NCBI GenBank assembly: GCA_008501635.1
Contig: QQUJ01000017.1
Location: 186,001 to 250,000 of the forward strand
DNA from: Pseudomonadota bacterium
Lineage (GTDB): Bacteria > Pseudomonadota > Gammaproteobacteria > QQUJ01
Reading direction: 5' to 3'
DNA: 64,000 nucleotides
A program made the position numbers and the translations under genes. A model generated the notes under the pieces. It did no database searches. It saw nothing but the letters and a program-made list of their open reading frames with translations, and had not been told where the DNA came from. Shown piece by piece: positions 36,286-45,612 of this stretch (position 1 is its first letter; each line of letters opens with the position of its first letter).

Positions 36286-38043
36286 ATGAAACACCATCTC
36301 GAAGCACTGATCCGCCAGGCACTGCATACCGTGAAGGCCGCTGGTGGCCTGCCAGCCGATGCCGATGCGAAATTCGTCATCGAGCGCGCCCGCGATAAGG
36401 AGCATGGAGATTTCGCCTGCAACGCCGCATTGCTGCTTGCCAGGACAGCGCGGCGCAAACCCCGCGAGATCGCCGAGGCGCTGACGGGCGCGCTGCCCGA
36501 TTCGGCGCATGTGATCAAAGTGGAAATTGCCGGGCCGGGTTTTATCAATTTCTTTCTCTCGCCGCAGGCCTTTCATGGCGTGGTGGGGACGATACTGGAT
36601 CAGCAGACGGCATTCGGGCGCAGCACCTTGGGGGCGGGTAAACGCGTACAGGTGGAGTTCGTCTCCGCCAATCCCACCGGCCCACTGCATGTCGGCCACG
36701 GGCGCGGCGCCGCCTACGGCGCGGTGGTGGCGAACCTGCTGGAAGCGACCGGGCATGCGGTTCACCGTGAGTACTACGTCAACGATGCCGGGCGGCAGAT
36801 GGACATCCTCGCCACGTCGTTGTGGTTGCGCTATCTGGAACTATGCGGGGAGACCTTCACCTTTCCCAGCAACGGCTACAAGGGAGATTACGTTTTTGAT
36901 ATCGCGGCAAGCTTGCACCGGGTACGCAGCGCTGGGTTGCGCCATCCTGCGGCCGCGGTTTTTGCGGGAGTGCCTGCCGATGCGCCCGCAGGTGACAAGG
37001 AAGAGCATATCGATGCGCTTATCGACAATGCCAAGTCGCTGCTGGGCCCCGAGCGTTACCGCGAGGTTTTCGATCTCGGGCTCGACACGATTCTTGCCGA
37101 TATTCGCGACGATCTCCAGCAGTTCGGTGTGACCTATGATGAATGGTATTCCGAGCGCAGTCTTACCGAGAACGGCGCTGTCGAGCGGGCCATCGAGCGG
37201 CTGCGGGCGAGCGGACATGCCTACGAGCAGGATGGCGCGTTGTGGTTTCGCTCCAGCGCTCTGGGTGATGAGAAGGATCGCGTGCTGGTGCGTGACAATG
37301 GACAGAAAACCTATTTCGCCTCTGATATCGCCTACCATGCCGACAAACTTGAACGCGGCTTCGATCGCGTCATCGATGTCTGGGGTGCCGATCACCATGG
37401 CTACGTACCACGGGTGAAGGCGGCGCTTGAAGCGTTGGGGGACGATCCCTCCAAACTCGACGTGCTACTGGTACAGTTCGCGGTGCTCTACCGAGGTGGA
37501 GAGAAGGTGCAGATGTCCACGCGCTCTGGTGAGTTCGTTACGCTACGCGAGCTGCGCGACGAAGTGGGGCGTGATGCGGCGCGTTTTTTCTACGTGATGC
37601 GCAAGTGCGAGCAGCACATGGATTTCGATCTCGATCTTGCCAAATCACAGTCGGCGGAGAATCCGGTCTACTACATTCAGTACGCGCATGCCCGCGTCTG
37701 CAGTGTCGAGCGCCAGATGCGCGAACGCGGTTTGAGCTGGAATCGCGATCAGGGATTGACGGGTCTGGCGCAGCTGAAGGAGAGCCATGAGCAGGACCTG
37801 CTGGTGGCGTTGACCCGCTACCCGGAGGTCGTGGAAACAGCGGCATTGGTGCACGAACCTCACCAGGTGATCAACTACCTGCGTGAGCTGGCCAACGGCC
37901 TGCACACCTACTACAACGCCCATCAGTTCCTCGTCGAGGACAGTGCTCTGCGCGATGCGCGCCTGGCGTTGATTTTTGCGGTGCGCCAGGTCCTCGCCAA
38001 TGGGCTCGCCCTGTTGGGCGTCAGCGCTCCCGAGGAGATGTAG
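36286..38043 (+). CDS. argS: Arginyl-tRNA synthetase
   Basis: This 585-residue protein shows the class I synthetase HIGH motif as [11 protein letters not shown] near residue 132 and the KMSKS-like region as [14 protein letters not shown] near 406. The N-terminal additional domain and the C-terminal anticodon-binding domain are present. The length fits the bacterial ArgRS family (about 560-590). ATG 36286 begins at [12 protein letters not shown], the usual family start. It charges tRNA-Arg and lies between priA and the FtsN-like gene. Confidence 0.97.
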   Translation: MKHHLEALIRQALHTVKAAGGLPADADAKFVIERARDKEHGDFACNAALLLARTARRKPREIAEALTGALPDSAHVIKVEIAGPGFINFFLSPQAFHGVVGTILDQQTAFGRSTLGAGKRVQVEFVSANPTGPLHVGHGRGAAYGAVVANLLEATGHAVHREYYVNDAGRQMDILATSLWLRYLELCGETFTFPSNGYKGDYVFDIAASLHRVRSAGLRHPAAAVFAGVPADAPAGDKEEHIDALIDNAKSLLGPERYREVFDLGLDTILADIRDDLQQFGVTYDEWYSERSLTENGAVERAIERLRASGHAYEQDGALWFRSSALGDEKDRVLVRDNGQKTYFASDIAYHADKLERGFDRVIDVWGADHHGYVPRVKAALEALGDDPSKLDVLLVQFAVLYRGGEKVQMSTRSGEFVTLRELRDEVGRDAARFFYVMRKCEQHMDFDLDLAKSQSAENPVYYIQYAHARVCSVERQMRERGLSWNRDQGLTGLAQLKESHEQDLLVALTRYPEVVETAALVHEPHQVINYLRELANGLHTYYNAHQFLVEDSALRDARLALIFAVRQVLANGLALLGVSAPEEM

Positions 38044-38639
38044 TGGCACGCGATTACGCAAAACGGGCGACCCGGAAAACAACGCCCTCCGCGCAACGTC
38101 GTACCGGAGCCCGTAAACCACGTGGCGGTAACGCCGGTGCGCCGGGATGGGCGTGGGCTTTGGCGGGTCTGGCGCTGGGGCTGTTTGTCGCGTTTCTGGT
38201 GTACCTCAATGAAAACCGCCCGGAAAAATCAATTCCAGCAGCGGCCGAGCAGCGCAAGTCGATTCCGAAATCAGCGACCTCCGGGGAGGCGGAGCAGCGG
38301 CCACGTTTTGATTTCTACACCATACTCCCGGAACAGGAGGTTGTGGTGCCGGAAAACTCTCAGGAAGACGAACGTGCTGCGGCAAGTGCCGGACGTGAAA
38401 AATCTCAATATCTGTTACAGGCCGGATCGTTCCGCACCCTGGAGCAGGCCGATTCGCTGCGTGCGCGGTTGGCACTGCTCGGCGTCGAGGCGAGTATCGA
38501 GACCGTGCGCCTCAAAGAGGGAGATACCTGGCATCGGGTCCGCGTCGGGCCGTTCAGCGGTGTACGCGAGATTGCCAAGATCCAGGAGCGCCTGCGGCGC
38601 CAGGAGATTTTGACCCTGCGGGTGAAGATCAAAGGCTGA
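38043..38639 (+). CDS. SPOR-domain (FtsN-like) cell-division protein
   Basis: This 198-residue protein begins with a basic cytosolic segment (RDYAKRATRKTTPSAQRR), one membrane helix (about 37-57) and a linker, then a C-terminal SPOR domain (about 118-196; YLLQAGSFRTLEQADSLRAR, and later HRVRVGPFSGVREIAKIQ). SPOR domains bind denuded glycan at the septum. GTG 38043 overlaps the argS stop (TAGTG), so translation is likely coupled. The argS-FtsN-like order is common in gammaproteobacteria. Confidence 0.92.
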   Translation: MARDYAKRATRKTTPSAQRRTGARKPRGGNAGAPGWAWALAGLALGLFVAFLVYLNENRPEKSIPAAAEQRKSIPKSATSGEAEQRPRFDFYTILPEQEVVVPENSQEDERAAASAGREKSQYLLQAGSFRTLEQADSLRARLALLGVEASIETVRLKEGDTWHRVRVGPFSGVREIAKIQERLRRQEILTLRVKIKG

Positions 38640-38647
38640 ACGTCGGA

Positions 38648-38745
38648 CGCCGTTCACACCAGGTTAACTGAACAATCATCAGGATGGTCGTCCTGGTGCC
38701 GGGCAACGCTCTTCGGTCAAACCGACGCCGGGGAGGTGAACGGTG
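38648..38745 (+). other. Possible structured RNA element in the FtsN-like 3' region
   Basis: An 8-bp closing stem (CCGTTCAC 38650-38657 with GTGAACGG 38736-38743) encloses two hairpins. One is ATCAGGA 38678-38684 with TCCTGGT 38691-38697. The other is TCGGT 38713-38717 with ACCGA 38721-38725. A terminator follows at once. This could be a small RNA or a stabilised 3' UTR. It matches no riboswitch or RNA family that I recognise. Confidence 0.35.
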
Positions 38746-38756
38746 CCCTCCAACAG

Positions 38757-38785
38757 AAAAGTGGCGGCAATGCCGCCACTTTTTT
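38757..38785 (+). terminator. Intrinsic (probably bidirectional) terminator
   Basis: An 8-bp GC-rich stem (GTGGCGGC 38761-38768 with GCCGCCAC 38772-38779) and a three-base loop are followed by six T. Four A lie upstream, so it can serve both directions. It ends the argS-FtsN transcript and also lies downstream of the minus-strand DUF2892 gene. Confidence 0.85.
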
Positions 38786-38835
38786 CCTGCCACTGCTTAC
38801 AGCTACTACTTACAGCTACTACGGGAAAACCCAGA

Positions 38836-39039
38836 TCAGGTACTGCAGGAGCCCTCGGAGACGCCCGCTTTCCTGAGCATCGAGGCGAGCGGGCAGAAAT
38901 TGGTGAGTCCGCTCTGAAACAGATTGATGCCGACAAATGCACCCAGTGCTATCCAGTAGGGATGGACATAGTGGGCCAGGGCGATACTGATCAGAACCAT
39001 GAGTCCTGCAACCAGGTGAACGATACGATCTACGGTCAT
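38836..39039 (-). CDS. DUF2892 small inner-membrane protein
   Basis: The 67-residue protein has two membrane helices and the DUF2892 pattern MTVDRIVHLVAGLMVLISIA, then NLFQSGLTNFCPLASMLRKAG. The conserved FCPL segment is typical of this family, which is sometimes fused to rhodanese domains. Its function is unknown, with links to sulfur handling. It lies next to a cytochrome-like gene on the same strand. ATG 39039 is preferred to the longer frame because the family starts at this point. Confidence 0.82.
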   Translation of the reverse strand: MTVDRIVHLVAGLMVLISIALAHYVHPYWIALGAFVGINLFQSGLTNFCPLASMLRKAGVSEGSCST

Positions 39040-39072
39040 GGGTGAATCTCCGTCGGTTGGGATCAAATTGCG

Positions 39073-39669
39073 TTACCGCAACAGGGTAGAAATGCCCGGG
39101 ACGCCTCGAAATACCTGATGACAGCCGATACACCCGGTGGTTATGTCGGTGAGGTAAGAGGAGGCCTTGGCCATGTCGCCTCCCTCGGCGGCGTCCGCGA
39201 GGCGTTTGGCGTTGCCCTCGACGTTGTCGTTAAAACTGGCCAGCAAGCTCAGTTTCTCGTTGGTGACATCCTCTAATTTGAGATAAGGCAACAGGCCGCC
39301 ACGCGGTATACGATGATCGGCGAGACGTCGTGCGCTGTCGGCCGCCTGCTCGGGATTATCGGTAACGATACCCACGATCATGCTCTGGTAGTCGGCCAGT
39401 ACCTCATGCATAACGTGGCGCAGCGTGATCTGGCTGCTGTGTCGCGAGTGCTGTGAGTAGATGCGCAACAGCAGCTGTTTGGTCTCCGGGGTGAGATCCT
39501 TCACCTTGCGCTGCAGCTCCGGTTTCATCATCTGAATCTGCTGCTGCATCATCTGCTGCATCTTCTGCATATCGGGTGCTGCCAGTGCATTGTTGGTCCC
39601 GGATAGGTAAAGCACTGCAATCAGGGTCCCGGAACCTGCTTTTACCACGCGTTTCAGCCAAATACTCAT
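39073..39669 (-). CDS. Periplasmic cytochrome c'-like protein with one haem site
   Basis: This 198-residue protein has a signal peptide (to about residue 31, NALAAPD), then a helical Met/Gln-rich segment (MQKMQQMMQQQIQMM), and a C-terminal TTGCIGCHQVFRG haem motif. A CxxCH close to the C-terminus in an all-helical protein resembles cytochrome c' or the methanethiol/DUF3365-type haem proteins. Sequence identity to a named family could not be settled. It lies directly upstream of the DUF2892 gene on the same strand and may be co-transcribed. Confidence 0.68.
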   Translation of the reverse strand: MSIWLKRVVKAGSGTLIAVLYLSGTNNALAAPDMQKMQQMMQQQIQMMKPELQRKVKDLTPETKQLLLRIYSQHSRHSSQITLRHVMHEVLADYQSMIVGIVTDNPEQAADSARRLADHRIPRGGLLPYLKLEDVTNEKLSLLASFNDNVEGNAKRLADAAEGGDMAKASSYLTDITTGCIGCHQVFRGVPGISTLLR

Positions 39670-39857
39670 TTCCCCGCCCTCCTCATGAACCATTGGTTAT
39701 CGATTGTCCTGGTGCGCCAATGGTATCTCTGATTGCATGGGATACCTGTTGTTTGGCAGCATGGGTTATCAAAGAACAAAGCCGTGGGTAGCTGATTGCC
39801 GCACGGTAACGGGCTGTAAGAAGTTGTATCAGTTTGTTGCAAACGGAGGGTGTCGTT

Positions 39858-40559
39858 ATGAGTGAGAAGCCGGTCAGGTTGCTGGTCGTCGATGATCAGC
39901 CTGAGCTGCGCTCTCTGCTCAAGCGCTACCTCGCGCAAGAGGGTTTCCAGGTCGATGCGGTTGGCGATGGCGCCGCGATGGAGCGTTATCTGCGCGATCA
40001 TCCCGTCGATCTGGTGATTCTCGATCTGATGCTTCCGGGCGACGATGGCCTGACATTGGCGCGGCGATTGCGCAGTCGCGGTGATCAGCCCATCATCATC
40101 ATCTCCGCGCGGGGCGAGGAGGTCGATCGTATCGTCGGGCTGGAGGTGGGTGCCGATGATTATCTCGCCAAACCGTTCAATCCCCGCGAACTGCTGGCGC
40201 GGATTCGCGCGGTGTTGCGCAGAGCAGGCAGCAAGGAAGAGGCGCCCGGCGCCGCGCAATTTACATTCGGCCCCTACATGCTCGATCCTGCCTCGCACCG
40301 GCTGACACGCGACGGGGAAGAGATTACGCTGACCAGCGGGGAGTTCGATCTGCTCTTTACGCTGGTCAAACACCCCAATCGCGTTCTGACACGGGATTTT
40401 CTACTCGAATCGACCAAGGGGTACGAGCGCGATCCCTATGATCGAAGTATCGATGTGCGCATCAACCGACTGCGCCGGAAGATCGAAAGCGACCCCGCAT
40501 CACCGGTCTACCTGCGCACCGTCTGGGGCGCGGGCTATCTCTTCTCCCCCAATCCCTGA
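39858..40559 (+). CDS. ompR: OmpR-type response regulator
   Basis: The 233-residue protein has a receiver domain (VVDDQPEL, phosphoacceptor Asp in LVILDLMLPGDDG near residue 55, KPFNPREL near 106) and a C-terminal winged-helix DNA-binding domain (LTSGEFDLLFTLVKHPNRVL and DVRINRLRRKIE). Its length and sequence fit the OmpR branch. ATG 39858 follows GGAGGG at 39845-39850. The histidine kinase gene lies 10 bases downstream. The output genes are not evident here. Confidence 0.92.
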   Translation: MSEKPVRLLVVDDQPELRSLLKRYLAQEGFQVDAVGDGAAMERYLRDHPVDLVILDLMLPGDDGLTLARRLRSRGDQPIIIISARGEEVDRIVGLEVGADDYLAKPFNPRELLARIRAVLRRAGSKEEAPGAAQFTFGPYMLDPASHRLTRDGEEITLTSGEFDLLFTLVKHPNRVLTRDFLLESTKGYERDPYDRSIDVRINRLRRKIESDPASPVYLRTVWGAGYLFSPNP

Positions 40560-40569
40560 GTGATTCACG

Positions 40570-41889
40570 GTGCGTCTCCGCCGTCCGCGCACGCTTTTTG
40601 GTAAAACCCTGGCGACCATCGCGCTGGTCGCCGTCGGATTCCAGCTCTTCACGCTGGGGGTTATCGCTTACCAAATGCTGGTGCCGCTGGGGAAGCGTTC
40701 GGCCGACGACCTTGCGACATTGATGATCAATGCCGCGAAGAGCTGGCAATCGGCGTCGAACCTGCAGCGGCCGATGGTCGCCGCGAACACGAAACGCGAT
40801 GCGATGTTGACGGTGGGGACCGCGGATCAGGCGCTGCCCGCCAGCGATAGCTGGCTCCCTTATCGGTTTTTTGTGGAGTCCGCGCTTGAGCGCCGGCTGG
40901 GGGAGCCGGTGCGGTTGCTCGGCAGCGTTGAGCCGGATGGGGCTGCCTGGTACTGGGCGGACATACCGATAGCGGGCGAGGGTGTGCGCATAGGTTTTCC
41001 GCGTTCGCGTATCGAGGTCGGACCGCTGATGGCGCTGGTCCTGGTGTTGACCGTGGGGACCTGGGTCACGCTGATCACCGCTATCGCGCTGGCGCGGCGC
41101 CTGGCGGCGCCACTGGAGCGATTATCCGGTGCCGCGGCTTCGATTGGCAGTGGTCAGTGGCCCGAGCCGTTGCCGGAAACCGGGCCCCGTGAGCTGGCAT
41201 CGCTGACTGCCAGCTTCAATCGCATGACCAATCAGGTGCGCGAGCTGATCGCCAATCGGACCGTGCTCCTGGCCGGCATATCACACGATCTGCGCACCCC
41301 GATCACGCAGATCATGCTGGCCATCGAGATGCTCTCGGTGCGTGATTCCGATCTCGAGCTGGTCACCGGTATACGTCGCGATCTTGATAACATGAACCGC
41401 CTGATCGGACAGTTTTTGGAGATCAGCCGCGAGTTGGAAGCCAGCGACGGTGAGCCGATGATGCTGGAGGCGTTGATGCAGGAACTCTCCCAGGGATTCT
41501 CCGAACGTGGCGCCAACATTGCCTGCACGCGCTGTGACAATTGCCTGCGGATTCAGCATCCGCTCGCATTGCGCCGCGTTCTCGGCAACCTGATGGAAAA
41601 TGCGCTGCGCTACGGGGAGGGAAGTCCCGTCGATGTCGGTTGTTGCTGTTCGGAGGGCACCTTACAGATACAGATCTGCGATCGCGGGCCGGGGATACCC
41701 GCCGCAGAGCGGGAAGCCGTGTTCAGACCGTTTCATCGTCTGGAGGGCTCACGCAGCAACCAGACAGGAGGAAGCGGTCTCGGCCTGGCAATCGTGAAGC
41801 AGTTGGCGGACGCCCATGGTTGGCAAGTCGCACTTACGCCGCGCAACGGCGGGGGAACCGTCGCCACGGTTACCATCGCCACCAGTTAG
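40570..41889 (+). CDS. envZ: EnvZ-like sensor histidine kinase
   Basis: This 439-residue inner-membrane kinase starts at GTG 40570. It has two membrane helices (about 15-35 and 155-175) flanking a periplasmic domain of about 115 residues, then a HAMP linker (RRLAAPLERLSGAA), the H-box LLAGISHDLRTPITQIML near 234, and ATPase motifs N (NLMENALRYGEG), G1 (DRGPGIP) and G2 (GGSGLGLAIVKQLA). It phosphorylates the regulator encoded just before it. Its signal is unknown. The EnvZ/OmpR pair classically senses osmolarity. Confidence 0.92.
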   Translation: MRLRRPRTLFGKTLATIALVAVGFQLFTLGVIAYQMLVPLGKRSADDLATLMINAAKSWQSASNLQRPMVAANTKRDAMLTVGTADQALPASDSWLPYRFFVESALERRLGEPVRLLGSVEPDGAAWYWADIPIAGEGVRIGFPRSRIEVGPLMALVLVLTVGTWVTLITAIALARRLAAPLERLSGAAASIGSGQWPEPLPETGPRELASLTASFNRMTNQVRELIANRTVLLAGISHDLRTPITQIMLAIEMLSVRDSDLELVTGIRRDLDNMNRLIGQFLEISRELEASDGEPMMLEALMQELSQGFSERGANIACTRCDNCLRIQHPLALRRVLGNLMENALRYGEGSPVDVGCCCSEGTLQIQICDRGPGIPAAEREAVFRPFHRLEGSRSNQTGGSGLGLAIVKQLADAHGWQVALTPRNGGGTVATVTIATS

Positions 41890-41972
41890 CCGCCACCCGG
41901 GATCGCCTGTGCCGTTTTATTGAGAAACCGGGGATACAGCGGCCGGGCGGCGTGACGAAAGAGGGAGGGGCT

Positions 41973-42332
41973 ATGTGCGCGCAGCGAGTTTCCGGCACAA
42001 TCATGCGCGGGCACCTGCGGCCGGGATGGTTGCTCTTGTTGCCACCCCTGGTGATGGCGTGCAAGAGCGTGACGCTGCCGGCCGCGGGGCCGAAGTCTCT
42101 CGATGAATATGTACCGCGCGGAAAGGTCGGGCTGGTGCCATTCGCGCAGCGGCGTGCCGGGGTGCAGGCCAATCCCGAGGCCGCGCAGCAACTGTGCAGC
42201 CACCGCAGTCCCCGGGTGATGACGCCGATCCGGCAGGAGGTTGTCGGCCATGGCTCGCTCTATGGCATCTACAATCACCCCAATCCCTTCAACCACATCT
42301 GGCTGCACACCGACGACAGTATCGCCGGCTGA
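41973..42332 (+). CDS. Hypothetical lipoprotein
   Basis: The 119-residue protein starts at ATG 41973 behind GAGGGAGGGG. It has a hydrophobic stretch ending in a lipobox (LLLLPPLVMACKSV), so lipidation of Cys30 is expected. The mature part contains CSHRSPRVMTPIRQEVVGHG and HPNPFNHIWLHTD. No domain was recognised. It is followed by a metallo-hydrolase gene in the same direction. The long in-frame region before 41973 overlaps the kinase gene and is not part of this protein. Confidence 0.62.
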   Translation: MCAQRVSGTIMRGHLRPGWLLLLPPLVMACKSVTLPAAGPKSLDEYVPRGKVGLVPFAQRRAGVQANPEAAQQLCSHRSPRVMTPIRQEVVGHGSLYGIYNHPNPFNHIWLHTDDSIAG

Positions 42333-42481
42333 TTGATGACCGCCGACCGGGCGTACCTGAACACGTTGCGTGAATGGCTGCTGCAATCGGGGATTGACGG
42401 GTCTTCCTGGTGTCCGGTATACCAACTGCAGAGGTCAACAAGACCCACCACACGATCATGATACGAGGGGGAGATAACAAA

Positions 42482-43516
42482 ATGAAACGACGCGAGTTTG
42501 TGAAATCCATTGCTATCGGCGGTGCCATGATTTCCATGGGATCAGCACTTCTGCCACGCCCGGTGTCCGCAACCCCCGGCGGCAAGATTGATATCGGGGC
42601 CTGTCGATCCGTCAAGGTCACCTGCATTTCAGAGGTCGGTTGGCACGATACCGGCAAACTGATTGCACAAATGAAAGCCGCCGGCGGGCCGCAGACCGAT
42701 CAGTGGTCGATTCAGTGGGATCCGGATAATGGTGCCGGCTCGTGCAGCCTGGTGGAGATCGAGGGACTCGACGGCAGCATCCATCGGTTCCTCATGGATG
42801 TAGGCTGGAACCCCAAGTACATGGCCGAACGATTTGCCGCGACGGGCGTCGACCGCATGTTGCGCGACGGCGAGATCGAGTTTCTCTTCATCACCCACGA
42901 ACACCTGGATCATCTGTGGGGCCTGGAGACGGTGCTGCGGCTGAAGCCGGACATCACCATCATGGTGCCAAGCACCTTTCATGAGCCGGCCTTTCAGCTA
43001 ATCGAGGGCAGCAAGTTCCCGGTACCCGGGGTCGAGAACGCGGTGCACCACACCGGCAAACTCATCAAGCACACGCCCGGCGGGGTCCATCCGCTGGTAC
43101 CAGGCATGGCAGCAGCCACATTCGATCTACCCATCATTCTGGGGATTCAGGGCGAGCAGTCCCTGTATGCCAACATCGCCGGCAAGGGTGTGGTCTGCAT
43201 CACCGGCTGTTGTCATCAGACCATTCTCAAGTTCGCCGGCTACGCACGCGAACACCTGGCGGAGGGCGACAAGCTGTACGGCGTCTACGGCGGCCTGCAT
43301 ATCGCGCCGTTCGGCCCGCTCAAGCCCGAACAGGAGGAGATGGTGCGTGCCATCGGTCAATTCGGATTCTCGAAGATCGCCTGCAATCACTGTACCGGCC
43401 TACCCGCGGTCGAAATGATGACCACGCTTGGGTACCCAGTCGTGAAAGGCACCGGCGGTTCGGGTTCAGCCAGCGATCTCTATATCGGTAATGGTGACTC
43501 GGTAACTTTTACCTAA
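42482..43516 (+). CDS. Exported metallo-beta-lactamase-fold hydrolase
   Basis: This 344-residue protein has an N-terminal signal with a twin-Arg pattern (KRREFVKSIAIGGAMISMG) and a metallo-beta-lactamase fold with the metal motif THEHLDHLWGLE near residue 140. A second His site is probably in ITGCCHQTIL near 240 and a third near FSKIACNHCTG. It resembles the COG1237 group (dihydropterin-linked MBL enzymes), but the substrate is unknown. The twin-Arg signal suggests export of the folded, metal-loaded enzyme. ATG 42482 is the start that gives this signal. Confidence 0.85.
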   Translation: MKRREFVKSIAIGGAMISMGSALLPRPVSATPGGKIDIGACRSVKVTCISEVGWHDTGKLIAQMKAAGGPQTDQWSIQWDPDNGAGSCSLVEIEGLDGSIHRFLMDVGWNPKYMAERFAATGVDRMLRDGEIEFLFITHEHLDHLWGLETVLRLKPDITIMVPSTFHEPAFQLIEGSKFPVPGVENAVHHTGKLIKHTPGGVHPLVPGMAAATFDLPIILGIQGEQSLYANIAGKGVVCITGCCHQTILKFAGYAREHLAEGDKLYGVYGGLHIAPFGPLKPEQEEMVRAIGQFGFSKIACNHCTGLPAVEMMTTLGYPVVKGTGGSGSASDLYIGNGDSVTFT

Positions 43517-43541
43517 GGCGCTTAGCTGTAAATTGATACGA

Positions 43542-43577
43542 CCGTCGGGGGTGGCGTCATCACCCCACTCCCGACGG
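43542..43577 (+). terminator. Hairpin between convergent MBL and speA genes
   Basis: CCGTCGGG at 43542-43549 pairs with CCCGACGG at 43570-43577, and the inner part continues with GTGG/CCAC-type pairing. It lies between two genes that converge. No T-tract follows on either side, so it is a likely but unproven terminator for both. Confidence 0.5.
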
Positions 43578-43588
43578 CCTCATAAAAA

Positions 43589-45472
43589 TTAATCTTCCAG
43601 GTAGGTGTAGCCGCTGAGCCCCGCCTCCAGCTCTACCAGAAACTGCTTCGCATCAGCGGCGCAGAGACCGGCGCTTTCGATCTGCGCTTTGTAGCGTGAC
43701 AGCAATACCTCGGGGTCGAAGCGAACGTAGCGCAGCAGGTCGCTGGCGGTGTCGCCCTGCAGCGCTTCGGTGAGTCGGTAGCCCCCGTTGCCGTCCAGCT
43801 CCACATTGACCGAACAGGTGTCGCCGAAGAGGTTGTGCATGTCGCCAAGGATCTCCTGGTAGGCGCCCACCAGAAAGATGCCGAGCAGGTAAGGTTCACC
43901 CTCGCGCAATTCGTGCAGCGGCAGCGTGCTGTCGATGCCCTCGTTGTCCACGTAGCGCTCCAAGCGGCCATCGGAGTCGCAGGTGATGTCTTCGATGACA
44001 CCACGGCGGGTGGGAGGCTCATCGAGCCTTTGCAGCGGCACCACGGGAAAGATCTGCTCGATGGCCCAGGCGTCGGGTACCGATTGAAAGAGCGAAAAAT
44101 TGGCGAAGTAGCGGTCGGCGAGTTTTTCGTTGAGATCGTCGAGGGCGTCGCGGTGGGCGCGTTGACCGGGGACCAGGCGACGCTGCAGTCGCAAGCAGAT
44201 GGCGTAGTAGAGACGCTCGGCGTGGGCGCGCAACTCCAAGGACAGCATGCCATGACTGAACAGTTCCTGCGCCTCATCGCGCAGGTGAAAGGCGTCGTGG
44301 TAGAGCTCCAGCGCAGGGCGCGAATCGGCTTCGCTCAAGGCCAGCCACAGGCTGTGCAGCACAGGATGGTCATCGTCTCGCGGCAATTCGCCGCCTGCAG
44401 GAACCCGCGAGACGTCGATGACGTTGGTGATCAGCACCGCATGGTGGGCGGTCATGGCGCGTCCGGCTTCAGTAATCAGATGCGGCTTGGGCAGATCATG
44501 GGCCGCGCAGGCATCGGCCATGGCGGCGACGATGTTGTTGGCGTACTCCGAGACGCTGTAGTTCATGGAGCAGAAACTGCGCGAACGCGTGCCTTCGTAG
44601 TCGATGCCGAGGCCGCCGCCGACATCGACACAGCCAAGTGGAACGCCCATGCGTTGTAGCTCCACGTAGTAGCGCGCCACCTCGCGCATGGCGCGTTGAA
44701 TGTCGCGGATATTCGGGATCTGCGAGCCGAGATGCATATGCAGCAACTGCAATGTATCGAGCTTGCCCGCGGCGCGCAGCTGCTCCACCACATCGAGCAC
44801 GCCCGCTGCGGTAAGACCGAACTTGGACTTCTCGCCACCCGAGTTCTGCCATTTTCCTGCGCCGATGGAGGCGGGGCGCACGCGCACGCCAAGCAGCGGG
44901 TCGACGCTCAGTTTCGCAGCCTCCTCCAGCGCCAGCGTGAGTTCGGAGATCTTCTCGATGACAATATGGATGCGGTGACCGAGGCGGCGACCGATGAGCG
45001 CCAGACGGATATACTCGCGGTCCTTGTAGCCGTTGCAGATAATAATGCCGTTAGACGGGTTGGACATGGCAAGCACTGCCATCAGTTCCGATTTGCTGCC
45101 GGCCTCCAGACCCACGCGCTCACCGCCATGGCCGTGCAGCGCCTCGACCACGCTGCGCTGCTGATTCACCTTGATGGGGTAGACTGCCGTGTAGCCGCCG
45201 CTGTAGTCATGACGGCTCATGGCCTCGGCGAAGGCGCCGCACAGGGTGTCGACACGGTCGCGCACGATGTCATTGAAACGTACCAGAACCGGCAACGTGA
45301 GATTTGCCTTATGGATCTCATCGACCAGCTGCCGCAGATCGATCTCTCCGCGGCTGGCGTCGCGTCGTGGGCGTGCCACCAGGTGCCCGCTGGCATTGGC
45401 GTCGAAATAGCCTTCGGACCAATACGGGAGGTTGTAGGTGGCGCGCGCGGTGTCTAGATCCCAGTCGGTCAT
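43589..45472 (-). CDS. speA: Biosynthetic arginine decarboxylase
   Basis: The 627-residue protein matches SpeA-type PLP-dependent arginine decarboxylases. It has YPIKVNQQRSVVEALHGHG with the PLP Lys near residue 97, VGLEAGSKSEL near 119-129, the substrate-site DVGGGLGIDYEGTRS near 283, and a conserved C-terminal domain. It makes agmatine for polyamine synthesis. Its start at ATG 45472 is the family's usual start (TDWDLDTARATYNL). An in-frame TTG at 45508 is less likely. It is divergent from speE. Confidence 0.95.
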   Translation of the reverse strand: MTDWDLDTARATYNLPYWSEGYFDANASGHLVARPRRDASRGEIDLRQLVDEIHKANLTLPVLVRFNDIVRDRVDTLCGAFAEAMSRHDYSGGYTAVYPIKVNQQRSVVEALHGHGGERVGLEAGSKSELMAVLAMSNPSNGIIICNGYKDREYIRLALIGRRLGHRIHIVIEKISELTLALEEAAKLSVDPLLGVRVRPASIGAGKWQNSGGEKSKFGLTAAGVLDVVEQLRAAGKLDTLQLLHMHLGSQIPNIRDIQRAMREVARYYVELQRMGVPLGCVDVGGGLGIDYEGTRSRSFCSMNYSVSEYANNIVAAMADACAAHDLPKPHLITEAGRAMTAHHAVLITNVIDVSRVPAGGELPRDDDHPVLHSLWLALSEADSRPALELYHDAFHLRDEAQELFSHGMLSLELRAHAERLYYAICLRLQRRLVPGQRAHRDALDDLNEKLADRYFANFSLFQSVPDAWAIEQIFPVVPLQRLDEPPTRRGVIEDITCDSDGRLERYVDNEGIDSTLPLHELREGEPYLLGIFLVGAYQEILGDMHNLFGDTCSVNVELDGNGGYRLTEALQGDTASDLLRYVRFDPEVLLSRYKAQIESAGLCAADAKQFLVELEAGLSGYTYLED

Positions 45473-45559
45473 CGCTTCACTATCGGTGGTGGAGGCGTGG
45501 GCTGCCAAACCTACCGAAACTCAGCCCGGTAGAAAAGTGTTTGTCTGCGAAGGTGCGGT

Positions 45560-45565
45560 TATAAT
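45560..45565 (+). promoter_or_regulatory. speE: Probable -10 box of the speE promoter
   Basis: A perfect TATAAT lies 48 bases before the speE start in the divergent speA-speE gap. No good -35 box is found at 17 bases (GTGTTT at 45537-45542), so recognition may depend on other contacts. Confidence 0.5.
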
Positions 45566-45612
45566 GCCGACCCCGCGCAAAGTCATCCTCGATCTCGTCC
45601 AAGGGTAATCTC

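Noticed and set aside
42337-42468. Short open frame of about 43 codons between the lipoprotein and the metallo-hydrolase
   Set aside because: It has an ATG but no ribosome binding site, conserved motif or coupling strong enough to support a gene.
43835-45457. Plus-strand open frames of 274 and 253 codons inside speA
   Set aside because: Both lie wholly antisense to speA, whose product has all expected motifs. No signal, domain or ribosome binding site supports them.
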